In this document: one piece after another, positions 1-5,911 of the stretch
Position numbering within the stretch: position 1 is the stretch's first letter
Layout of the letters: every line of letters starts with the position of its first letter
Assembly (NCBI GenBank): GCA_021323495.1
Contig: JAJQJO010000255.1
Span: 1-5,911, forward strand
Source: Cellvibrio sp.
GTDB lineage: Bacteria; Pseudomonadota; Gammaproteobacteria; Pseudomonadales; Cellvibrionaceae
Direction of reading: 5' to 3'
Length of the DNA: 5,911 nucleotides
Notes under the pieces: model-generated
What the model was told of the DNA's origin: nothing
The model's input: the letters and a program-made list of their open reading frames with translations, nothing else
Databases searched by the model: none
Program-made: the position numbers and the translations under genes

Positions 1-14
1 TTTTTAGTGGTGAA

Positions 15-45
15 AGGTCATGCACAGATTGTTTGTGCATGACCT
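15..45 (-). terminator. Perfect 12-bp hairpin downstream of the S46 peptidase gene, possible terminator
   Basis: AGGTCATGCACA (15-26) and TGTGCATGACCT (34-45) pair perfectly around a 7-base loop. The hairpin begins 14 bases past the stop codon of the minus-strand S46 peptidase gene, which is where a terminator is expected. Read on the minus strand, the stem is followed by TTTCACC rather than a long T run, so it is not a canonical intrinsic terminator. It may block 3' exonuclease or act with Rho. The window edge hides any convergent gene to the left that might share it. Confidence 0.5.
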
Positions 46-59
46 CGCGCGCAAAAAAA

Positions 60-2132
60 TTATTTCAACTTTAATTCTTTGACTAAATTGTCAGCCTTGT
101 AAACATGTTGCAGTGCAGCTGCAATTGCTGCGGGATGTACAGACACGGCGCGATTGACTGACTCATCGAAAAAATAAGCCCCGCCTAATGATTGGATGTT
201 GCCATCAAAAATCAAGCCGACTAACTCACCTTTGGCATTAATCAATGGGCTGCCTGAATTTCCTCCGACAATATCGTTCGTTGATACCTGGTTAAAACGC
301 GTTTTTTTCTGCAATTTCTTTTCAGCAGCTACCCAGGTGTCGGCTAATTTGAACGGATCAAAATCGGTGGCGCGCTCAAACAGGCCGCCGATATCGGTGA
401 AGGGTTTGATGGTTTTGCCATTTTCCTCCCAGCCGCGAATGACACCATGGGATAGCCGCAGGGAAAAAGTTGCGTCAGGATAAACCTGGGTGCCCTGGTA
501 GGCGAAGCGCGCTTTGGCCAATTGGTTGGCGGCGGCTTTCTGTATCGGTTCGATATTCTGGTCATATTCGGTACGCAATTGGCGCGCGTAGCCGTCAATC
601 AAAAGCGCGAGTTCAATGGCGGGATCATCGCTGCGTTTTACTGCCGCATTACCACCTTCCCAAAGTTGTTTACGCACGCTGATATCACCCAATTTACTTT
701 GGGAAACAATCGCGTCGGCAATGGCTTCAGGTGATTTTTTTCCCAGGATACGTTTTACCGCCGGATTATCAACGCCGAGTTTTTCGCGCAATTTGCTGAG
801 TGACCACGCCAGCTTCGTGCGTTCAAAGTCGGTGTATAAAGGGGACTCAGCAAAGAGGGCTGCTTGTACGGCGGGCAAATTGGCATCGGAAAATTCGCGC
901 AAGCGCTGGCCGTCCGGTTTTGCTTTTTCCTCAGTGCCGCGCACTAATGTGCGCGCCCAGGTAACGTGTTGTGACATCGCGCCGAAACCAATTTCAACCA
1001 TGACATAATCGACGTAGAGATTGCGCCAGGCGGTTTGGGTATCGTTCAGGGTTTGCCAGGGGTCACCATAAGTTTTTACGCGCGCGGGATCATTATTAAC
1101 CCAGCTGCGAAATGCGTTTTCCTGCTCGCGTTTTTGGTGCATGACCGCAGGTGACAAAAGTGATTGAAACATTCCCGTGCGTGCTTTTATACCATTCTCT
1201 ACGTTGGTTAATTCGGTTTTTGCGATACGCGCATGCTCGTCACTTTGTGTTGAGTATTGCAATAACAAACCGCGATATTCCGCGGCCAGCAGCAAGCGGA
1301 ATGGCAATACCAGGTCACGTTGTGTTTCCAGCTCCATCATCGTTAGCAAACGTTGTGTGGTGCCGGGATGTCCGAGCGTCATTACCAGTTCATTTTCCTG
1401 TGCGCCCTTGGGATTGATGGGAAACCAATCGGCATTTACCAGCGGTTGGCCCGCTTTGTCGTACACCCGCAATAAACTCATATCGAGGTTGTAACGGGGG
1501 AAATTAAAATTATCGGGATCGCCACCAAAAAATCCCGCTGCGTATTCCGGTGCGAACACCAGGCGCACATCCTGGTAGCGCGCATATTGATAGACATGAT
1601 ATTGGCCGCCACCATAGAGTTCGACAATGTCACAGCGGCGCTGGTCACCCGCATCGCCCGCACATTCTTTTTCGATCAATGATTGCTCGGCTTTTTTTGC
1701 ATCACTAAAGGCTTTACCCGCTAAGCCAGCAAGCGCTTTTTGCATGCGCGCAGTGACGTCTTCGGTTTTTTCCAGGCGGTTCAATTCCATGCCCGGACAT
1801 TGTTTTTCTTCGCTATGGGTTTTGGCAAGGAAACCATTGTTCACCAAATCCTGTGCCTGGCTGGATAAATCTTCCACACAACTGGCGACGCAGTGATGAT
1901 TGGTTAATACCAATCCTTGCGCTGATACGAAGGAGCCTGAACATCCTCCCGCCAACCGCACCGCGCTGCGCATGGACTTTTCCAGCCATGCGGGTGCGGG
2001 TTTGAACCCGTAGGTTTTTTCCATGCTTTCGCGCGGAAGGTTATCCAGTGTCCACATGCCTTCGGCTGCCAGGGGAGGCAGTGCAACCAATGTACTGCTG
2101 GCTAACAGTAACGCCCTCGTCAATAAACGCAT
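60..2132 (-). CDS. S46-family serine peptidase (DPP7/DPP11-like dipeptidyl-peptidase), exported
   Basis: This 690-residue protein is a member of peptidase family S46, periplasmic or surface enzymes that release dipeptides from the N-terminus of oligopeptides. A signal peptide covers about residues 1-23 (basic MRLLTR, hydrophobic core, cleavage near Ala23), giving a mature start at EGMW, the usual S46 N-terminus. The chymotrypsin-fold triad is visible: His80 in TNHHC, Asp217 in NLDMSLL, and Ser626 in GGNSGSP. Eighteen residues after the serine, FDG places Gly644 at the site (673 in DPP11 numbering) where Gly marks DPP7-like hydrophobic P1 preference and Arg or Ser marks DPP11-like acidic preference. 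Oddities are Phe209 in GGDPDNFNFPRY, where characterised members have Trp, and six cysteines, all between residues 64 and 167. It is slightly shorter than characterised members (about 710-720). The start is supported by AGGAG six bases upstream. The family is certain; the exact specificity is inferred. Confidence 0.95.
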   Translation of the reverse strand: MRLLTRALLLASSTLVALPPLAAEGMWTLDNLPRESMEKTYGFKPAPAWLEKSMRSAVRLAGGCSGSFVSAQGLVLTNHHCVASCVEDLSSQAQDLVNNGFLAKTHSEEKQCPGMELNRLEKTEDVTARMQKALAGLAGKAFSDAKKAEQSLIEKECAGDAGDQRRCDIVELYGGGQYHVYQYARYQDVRLVFAPEYAAGFFGGDPDNFNFPRYNLDMSLLRVYDKAGQPLVNADWFPINPKGAQENELVMTLGHPGTTQRLLTMMELETQRDLVLPFRLLLAAEYRGLLLQYSTQSDEHARIAKTELTNVENGIKARTGMFQSLLSPAVMHQKREQENAFRSWVNNDPARVKTYGDPWQTLNDTQTAWRNLYVDYVMVEIGFGAMSQHVTWARTLVRGTEEKAKPDGQRLREFSDANLPAVQAALFAESPLYTDFERTKLAWSLSKLREKLGVDNPAVKRILGKKSPEAIADAIVSQSKLGDISVRKQLWEGGNAAVKRSDDPAIELALLIDGYARQLRTEYDQNIEPIQKAAANQLAKARFAYQGTQVYPDATFSLRLSHGVIRGWEENGKTIKPFTDIGGLFERATDFDPFKLADTWVAAEKKLQKKTRFNQVSTNDIVGGNSGSPLINAKGELVGLIFDGNIQSLGGAYFFDESVNRAVSVHPAAIAAALQHVYKADNLVKELKLK

Positions 2133-2138
2133 AAATCA

Positions 2139-2143
2139 CTCCT
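2139..2143 (-). promoter_or_regulatory. Ribosome binding site of the S46 peptidase gene
   Basis: AGGAG on the minus strand lies six bases before the ATG at 2132. The next codons encode a good signal peptide, so this site fixes the start. I see no convincing sigma-70 promoter upstream of it on the minus strand. Confidence 0.75.
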
Positions 2144-2291
2144 GCAGGATGAAAAATACTATTGTGCTTAATGGTAAAAAAGGGATATTGCAAATGCGGA
2201 AATACCAAAGTGTAAACCTCGCCAACGCGAATATCCATTTTCAGCTTGATGCGCTGTGACAGGGTTTGTTAAATACTGATTGTTTGCTCAC

Positions 2292-2300
2292 TGCTATAAC
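2292..2300 (+). promoter_or_regulatory. Candidate extended -10 promoter for ggt
   Basis: TGC followed by TATAAC matches the extended -10 form (TGn plus TATAAT, five of six bases). No good -35 lies 16-18 bases upstream, which extended -10 promoters tolerate. Transcription would begin near 2307, giving a leader of about 100 bases before the chosen ggt start. The assignment rests on sequence match alone. Confidence 0.35.
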
Positions 2301-2400
2301 TGCTTGTATGCTGGGGCCCAAAATCGGTTTGGTGTATTGGTCAGGAATTTAATGGTAGTCAGTTAAACCTCCGTACCCTGCTTTTGTAAAAGATGTTAAT

Positions 2401-2405
2401 GGAAA
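2401..2405 (+). promoter_or_regulatory. Weak ribosome binding site deciding the ggt start
   Basis: GGAAA lies five bases before the ATG at 2411. Three in-frame ATGs occur earlier (2393, 2399, 2405), but none has a purine-rich site at proper spacing. Starting at 2411 also gives a compact MKNW... signal peptide without the odd acidic MLMEML extension. Confidence 0.5.
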
Positions 2406-2410
2406 TGCTT

Positions 2411-4135
2411 ATGAAAAATTGGCTGTTGGTAATTATTCTTTGCGTGTGCCCGGTTTATACCTATGCGGACAATGTTGCTAATCCGGTTCAACCCGGTCAG
2501 TTCATTGCAACTAATGATTATGCCCAGACCAGCCCTGACGGGCGCGTTGCAGTGGCCAGCGTAAATCCCCTGGCAAGTTCCATTGCGATGGGGGTGGTTG
2601 CGCGCGGTGGTAATGCCATTGATGCTGCGATTGCAGCAGCGTTTGCCCTCGGTGTAGTTGATGGCCACAATTCCGGCATCGGCGGCGGCTGTTTTATTTT
2701 GGTACATATGGCCGATGGCCGTATGTTGGCGATCGATGGGCGCGAAATGGCACCGGCCGCTGCCACGCGCGATATGTTTGTAGTCAACGGAGTTGCCAAT
2801 CCGGAACTGAGCAGGACCGGCGCATTGGCAGCGGGCGTTCCCGGTTCGGTTGCAGCATTTGATAAAGTACAAAAATTGGGAGGGAAGTTAAAGTTTCGCG
2901 ATGTGATTTTGCCGGCAGCTGATTTAGCTGAAAAAGGTTTTCCTGTTTCGCCTGCACTGGCAGAACGTCTGGCTGCAACAGCAGATAACCTGGCAAAATT
3001 TCCCGCCAGTGCGGCAATTTATCTGGATAAAAATAATAAACCTTTGCCTGCATTTTCGTTGTTACAACAAAAAGATCTGGCGGGGACCTATCGCGCAATT
3101 GCCAAACAGGGACCGCGTTATTTTTATAATGGTGATTTCGCGAAAAAAACCGGCCGCTGGATGGAAGCCAATGGTGGGCTCATCACCTATAAAGATTTTG
3201 CGAATTATCAGGTGAAGCTGCGTAAACCGATCGAGTCAGAATTTGCAGGTTATACACTGTATGGTTTTCCTCCGCCGAGCTCAGGTGGTGTGCACGTTGC
3301 GCAAATTTTAAATATCCTTGAACAATTTGACCTGGATAAGTTGGCACCGGCGGAGCGTTATCACTTAATTGCCGAGGCAATGAAGTTTGCATTTGCCGAT
3401 CGCGCCCACTGGTTGGGTGATGGCGATTTTACCAAAGTGCCCCTGAGTCTTACCGACGAACGCTATGCACAGATTATCGCGCAAAAAATCAGTTTGGATA
3501 AAACCACGGCTGATATTATCCACGGCAATCCCGATGTGGATATTGAACATTTAATGAATAAACACACCACCCATATTGCCGCTGCCGATATGGATGGCAA
3601 TTGGGTGGCGATTACCTCTACAGTCAATACCAGCTTTGGTAGCAAGGTCGTTATTCCGGGAACCGGAGTGGTATTGAACAACCAGATGGACGATTTTTCT
3701 GCGCAAGTGGGTGCAGCCAATGCCTTTGGTTTGGTGGGCTCGGATGCGAATGCAGTGGCAGCGCGCAAGCGGCCGCTTTCCAGTATGAGCCCAACCCTGG
3801 TATTTAAAAATGGGGTGCCAGTAATGACCCTCGGTGCGGCGGGTGGCCCAACGATTATTTCGCAAGTGGTACAAACCCTGTTGTACTCGCTCAATGATTC
3901 CATGCCGGTGGAAAAAGCGATGGCACAAGCGCGCATCCATCAACAGTGGAATCCAAATGTATTATTTGTGGAAGCCGCCATGCCAATTGAAATCCAGCAA
4001 CTACTGAAGCAAAAAGGGCACGATATTAAAATCTGGCCCAGCATGGGGGCGTCACAGGCAATCCAGCTGCGGGAGGGAAAACTGGTGCCAGTTGCGGAAC
4101 AGCGCGTGATTTTACAAAACGCGAAAAAAAATTAA
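2411..4135 (+). CDS. ggt: Gamma-glutamyltransferase (gamma-glutamyltranspeptidase), periplasmic
   Basis: This enzyme hydrolyses or transfers the gamma-glutamyl group of glutathione and related compounds in the periplasm. The 574-residue precursor (580 from the upstream ATG at 2393; E. coli GGT is 580) starts with a signal peptide of about 19 residues ending TYA. It is an Ntn-hydrolase that cleaves itself before the nucleophile Thr386 (in HTTH), giving a large subunit (about 20-385) and a small subunit (386-574). By alignment to the E. coli enzyme the substrate residues are present: Arg111 in DGREMAP, Asn406 in VNTSFG, Gln425 and Asp428 in NNQMDDFS, Ser457-Ser458 in PLSSMSP, and the Gly pair 478-479. 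The lid loop after NNQMDDFS is full length, with Phe439 where E. coli has the gating Tyr444. The retained Asp428 favours true GGT over a cephalosporin acylase. It is divergent from the S46 peptidase gene, suggesting shared peptide salvage. The start at 2411 is a judgement. Confidence 0.96.
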   Translation: MKNWLLVIILCVCPVYTYADNVANPVQPGQFIATNDYAQTSPDGRVAVASVNPLASSIAMGVVARGGNAIDAAIAAAFALGVVDGHNSGIGGGCFILVHMADGRMLAIDGREMAPAAATRDMFVVNGVANPELSRTGALAAGVPGSVAAFDKVQKLGGKLKFRDVILPAADLAEKGFPVSPALAERLAATADNLAKFPASAAIYLDKNNKPLPAFSLLQQKDLAGTYRAIAKQGPRYFYNGDFAKKTGRWMEANGGLITYKDFANYQVKLRKPIESEFAGYTLYGFPPPSSGGVHVAQILNILEQFDLDKLAPAERYHLIAEAMKFAFADRAHWLGDGDFTKVPLSLTDERYAQIIAQKISLDKTTADIIHGNPDVDIEHLMNKHTTHIAAADMDGNWVAITSTVNTSFGSKVVIPGTGVVLNNQMDDFSAQVGAANAFGLVGSDANAVAARKRPLSSMSPTLVFKNGVPVMTLGAAGGPTIISQVVQTLLYSLNDSMPVEKAMAQARIHQQWNPNVLFVEAAMPIEIQQLLKQKGHDIKIWPSMGASQAIQLREGKLVPVAEQRVILQNAKKN

Positions 4136-4262
4136 CTTTTTTAAAAATATAAATTCGCTATAAACAATCAATCACGTTCGGGTGGATTGGATTTAATTTG
4201 GATAGCTTGCGTGCAGTGGGATTGCCGATGGCAATCCCAACATTCTTGTTCGATTTATTCAA
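4136..4262. other. Convergent intergenic region between ggt and the SDR gene
   Basis: This AT-rich spacer holds the 3' ends of two convergent genes. Just after the ggt stop an A-run meets a T-run (about 4124-4141), which could form a weak all-AT stem. The strong feature is the 10-bp hairpin at 4217-4239. No coding potential is visible. Confidence 0.6.
4217..4239. terminator. Perfect 10-bp hairpin between convergent genes, probable bidirectional terminator
   Basis: TGGGATTGCC (4217-4226) and GGCAATCCCA (4230-4239) pair perfectly around a GAT loop. It lies 23 bases past the SDR stop on the minus strand and 81 bases past the ggt stop on the plus strand. On the plus strand a T-rich but broken tract follows (ACATTCTTGTTCG). 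On the minus strand no T run follows. The position suits a shared terminator; the missing U-tract makes the intrinsic mechanism uncertain. Confidence 0.55.
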
Positions 4263-5045
4263 TTACAAACCAAACCCACCGTCGATATTCCAGCTGGCGC
4301 CAGTCACATAAGCCGCCTCATCGCTAGCGAGGTAAGCAACCAATCCGGCAATTTCTTCGGCTTTGCCGTAGCGTGGCAATGCCATTATGCCGCGCAGGGT
4401 ATCCGCAAAATCGCCTGTTGCCGGGTTCATATCGGTATCCACCGGACCTGGTTGGATATTGTTGGCGGTAATTCCGCGCGCGCCTAAATCCCGTGCGAGG
4501 CCGCGCGTAAAAGTGGCGATCGCACCCTTGCTCAGCGCGTATACCGACATGCCGGCAAAGGGCACAATCTCTGCATTAATGCTGCCGATATTAATAATGC
4601 GCCCGCCGGATTTCAGATGGCGCAGTGCCTCTTGCACGGCGATAAATATTCCTTTCACGTTAACCGCGAGCAGGTGATCAAAATCTGCTTCGGCAAAATC
4701 ATCAATAGGTGCCATGGTGGCAACACCGGCGTTATTGACCAGGATGTCCAACCCGCCTAATTGCCGTACGGTTTCAGCCACTGCGTGTTTCAGGTCCTGT
4801 GGTTTGGCGCTATTGGCTTGAATGGCGATAGCCCTGCCGCCCGCATTGCGAATATCGCTCACCACTTCCTCAGCACTACTGACGTTGCTGGCATAAGTGA
4901 TAGCTACCGTGGCGCCCTGGTTGGCGAGGCGTTTTGCAATCGCTGCACCTATGCCGCGCGATCCGCCGGTCACCAAAGCGACTTTTCCGGCCAGTGGTTG
5001 GTTAATGTGGCCTGCTTGATTTGAACTATTAGCTTGAATACTCAT
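4263..5045 (-). CDS. Classical short-chain dehydrogenase/reductase (SDR), NADP(H)-type
   Basis: This 260-residue cytoplasmic protein is a classical SDR, an NAD(P)-dependent oxidoreductase with a Rossmann fold. It shows the cofactor motif TGGSRGIG (26-33), NNAG (104-107), and the catalytic tetrad Asn129 (VNVKG), Ser155 (NIGS), Tyr169 and Lys173 (YALSK), then PGPVDTDM (199-206) and a C-terminal GGFGL. The second strand ends in TYAS rather than an acidic residue, and Arg30 sits in the glycine motif; both favour NADP(H). About 19 residues precede the core, slightly more than usual. The start is supported by GGAG eight bases upstream. It resembles the FabG-like 3-oxoacyl-ACP reductase family, but as a lone gene beside a LysR regulator it is probably not the fatty-acid enzyme. 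The substrate cannot be deduced. The divergent LysR gene is its likely regulator. Confidence 0.94.
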   Translation of the reverse strand: MSIQANSSNQAGHINQPLAGKVALVTGGSRGIGAAIAKRLANQGATVAITYASNVSSAEEVVSDIRNAGGRAIAIQANSAKPQDLKHAVAETVRQLGGLDILVNNAGVATMAPIDDFAEADFDHLLAVNVKGIFIAVQEALRHLKSGGRIINIGSINAEIVPFAGMSVYALSKGAIATFTRGLARDLGARGITANNIQPGPVDTDMNPATGDFADTLRGIMALPRYGKAEEIAGLVAYLASDEAAYVTGASWNIDGGFGL

Positions 5046-5053
5046 GGTCCTTG

Positions 5054-5057
5054 CTCC
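5054..5057 (-). promoter_or_regulatory. Ribosome binding site of the SDR gene
   Basis: GGAG on the minus strand ends eight bases before the ATG at 5045. A second purine run, AAGGA, sits only two bases from the ATG, too close to serve. No other in-frame ATG competes nearby. Confidence 0.6.
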
Positions 5058-5124
5058 GGTAAAAGTGAGAGGGTTTAGTTGGGGTTAATGATTTATCACG
5101 GAGTCAGTGTGCGATTTTTATTGC

Positions 5125-5152
5125 TTTACAAGTAGCTGGTAATTCGTAAAAT
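5125..5152 (+). promoter_or_regulatory. Candidate sigma-70 promoter of the lysR-type gene
   Basis: TTTACA (5125-5130) and TAAAAT (5147-5152) each match five of six consensus bases and are separated by 16 bases. Transcription would start near 5159, about 33 bases before the LysR start codon. For the opposite-strand SDR gene I see only a weak candidate (TTACCA, 16 bases, TAAAAA), which overlaps this promoter, as is usual for divergent LysR pairs. Confidence 0.55.
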
Positions 5153-5154
5153 CT

Positions 5155-5175
5155 TTTTCAACCAAAAGTTGAAAA
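5155..5175. repeat. 8-5-8 palindrome in the SDR/lysR intergenic region, candidate operator
   Basis: TTTTCAAC (5155-5162) and GTTGAAAA (5168-5175) form a perfect inverted repeat around CAAAA. It overlaps the predicted transcription start of the LysR gene and lies about 110-130 bases upstream of the SDR start. That placement suits an autorepression site that also activates the divergent gene. It is not a strict T-N11-A LysR box, since the symmetric pair at that distance is C/G. It could instead form a short RNA stem just ahead of the LysR ribosome site. Confidence 0.4.
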
Positions 5176-5191
5176 TGAGCGAGTAAAAAAG

Positions 5192-5911
5192 ATGGAAACC
5201 CTGGCCAGTCTTGAGTCCTTTGTACGCAGTGCGGAGACCAGCAGCTTTTCCGCTGCTGCGCGTTTGCTCGGGTTGACACCCGCAGCGGTGAGTAAAAATG
5301 TCGCTACGTTGGAAGGTAAATTGGGCGTACGGCTGTTCCAGCGCAGCACCCGCCGGCTGACGCTGACAGAAGCCGGGGAATCGTTTTTATTAGAAGTGAG
5401 CGGCGGTCTGGAACGGGTGCAATCAGCCTTGGCCAACGCGAGCCGTAATCGCGGCCAGCCCTCAGGTACGCTAAAAGTCAGCCTCGCGTTTGCGTTTGGC
5501 CGGCAATATATTTTGCCGCTGCTGGCCAATTTTATGGCGCAGTATCCAGACATCCAACCGGATTGGCGTTTTGAAAACCGGCAGGTGGATTTAATCAATG
5601 AAGGGATTGATGTGGCGATTGGTGGTGGTATTGAATTATCACCCGGAGTCGTGGCCCGTGAATTGGCCCGGCCTTATATGGTGTTGGTGGCATCGCCAGT
5701 ATTTCTCGCCGACAAAAAAATACCGAAAGTTCTCGCTGATTTATCGACCTGGGATGCGATAGTGCGGCGGTCATCCAATACTGGACGGATCCAGCCCTGG
5801 CACTTGCGCAGCAAAAATAATGAACAGGAGACAGTTGAACCCAATGCACGGGTGATTCTCAATGATCCGGAAACCATCTGCAATGCCGCGTTAATGCATT
5901 TGGGTGTGGCC
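5192..5911 (+). CDS. LysR-family transcriptional regulator, cut by the window edge
   Basis: The open frame runs 240 codons from the ATG to the window end without a stop; LysR proteins are usually about 300 residues, so roughly 60 are missing. The N-terminus is the winged helix-turn-helix: LESFVRSAETSSFSAAA, then TPAAVSKNVATLE (about 29-41) as the recognition-helix region, and the wing with LFQRSTRRLTLTEAG (48-62). A linker helix follows to about residue 90. The effector-binding domain begins at GTLKVS (92-97), with ILPLLANFMAQYPDI and the INEGIDVAIGGG turn typical of CrgA-like members. No other in-frame ATG, GTG or TTG occurs between the upstream stop at 5147 and this ATG. The ribosome site is weak (GAG, eight bases away). 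It is divergent from the SDR gene, its most likely target. The inducer is unknown. Confidence 0.95.
   Translation, partial: METLASLESFVRSAETSSFSAAARLLGLTPAAVSKNVATLEGKLGVRLFQRSTRRLTLTEAGESFLLEVSGGLERVQSALANASRNRGQPSGTLKVSLAFAFGRQYILPLLANFMAQYPDIQPDWRFENRQVDLINEGIDVAIGGGIELSPGVVARELARPYMVLVASPVFLADKKIPKVLADLSTWDAIVRRSSNTGRIQPWHLRSKNNEQETVEPNARVILNDPETICNAALMHLGVA

Larger units (their letters stand above)
2133..2410. other. Divergent intergenic region between the S46 peptidase and ggt genes
   Basis: This gap separates two genes transcribed away from each other and must hold both promoters. It is relatively AT-rich with no long repeat or strong palindrome apart from GGGCCC near 2315. Short open frames crossing it lack ribosome binding sites and recognisable protein sequence. 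The only promoter-like element I can point to is an extended -10 on the plus strand at 2292-2300. Confidence 0.6.

Noticed and set aside
616..1008. Plus-strand open frame of 130 codons inside the S46 gene
   Set aside because: It lies wholly antisense to a clear S46 coding sequence, has no ribosome site and no recognisable protein pattern.
1137..1146. GTGCATGACC repeated from the hairpin arm at 35-44
   Set aside because: It is a ten-base match inside the S46 coding sequence without the paired arm; chance is the simplest explanation.
2023..2259. Open frames crossing the S46/ggt gap on both strands
   Set aside because: They overlap the S46 signal-peptide region or the promoter gap, with no ribosome site or family resemblance.
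3463..3943. Two long minus-strand open frames inside ggt
   Set aside because: Both are antisense to conserved GGT small-subunit and linker sequence; their composition follows from the opposite strand's codons.
2411..4135. Possibility that ggt is a cephalosporin (glutaryl-7-ACA) acylase
   Set aside because: The lid loop and Asp428, which bind the alpha-amino group of gamma-glutamyl substrates, are present, favouring true GGT.
5158..5598. Minus-strand open frame of 146 codons
   Set aside because: It is antisense to the LysR DNA-binding domain, which is unmistakable on the plus strand.
1..5911. Mobile element, CRISPR array, toxin-antitoxin or defence system
   Set aside because: There is no transposase, repeat array, small gene pair or defence domain; all four genes belong to common housekeeping or accessory metabolic families.

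Overview
No new biological system is evident. The window reads as ordinary chromosomal DNA of a Gram-negative gammaproteobacterium. Two genes have Sec-type signal peptides for periplasmic enzymes, Shine-Dalgarno sites are normal, and base composition is balanced. A Cellvibrio-like (Cellvibrionaceae) source fits the protein styles, but that is a low-confidence inference. Four genes fill the window in alternating orientation, and the longest gene-free stretch is about 280 bases. I see no tRNA, rRNA, CRISPR array, insertion sequence or integration site.

Left half (1-4135): a minus-strand S46-family serine dipeptidyl-peptidase (60-2132) and a plus-strand gamma-glutamyltransferase (ggt, 2411-4135) are transcribed away from each other from a shared 278-base intergenic region. 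Both should be exported and both trim the N-terminal side of peptides: the S46 enzyme releases dipeptides, and GGT removes gamma-glutamyl groups from glutathione and related compounds. Together they suggest periplasmic peptide and glutathione salvage. The S46 protein looks like a divergent branch of its family. The catalytic triad and the Asp/Gly at the P1-determining site are kept, but the Trp of the N-terminus-recognition motif is Phe, and it has six clustered cysteines. A perfect 12-bp hairpin lies just past its stop codon.

Right half (4136-5911): a minus-strand classical short-chain dehydrogenase/reductase (4263-5045) converges on ggt across a 127-base gap holding a perfect 10-bp hairpin. 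It is divergent from a plus-strand LysR-type regulator (5192 to the window edge, C-terminus missing). A divergent LysR/oxidoreductase pair is the classic arrangement in which the regulator controls its neighbour. The 146-base gap has a good sigma-70-like promoter for the regulator and an 8-5-8 palindrome at its predicted transcription start, a plausible autoregulatory operator. The substrate of the SDR and the inducer of the regulator cannot be read from the sequence.
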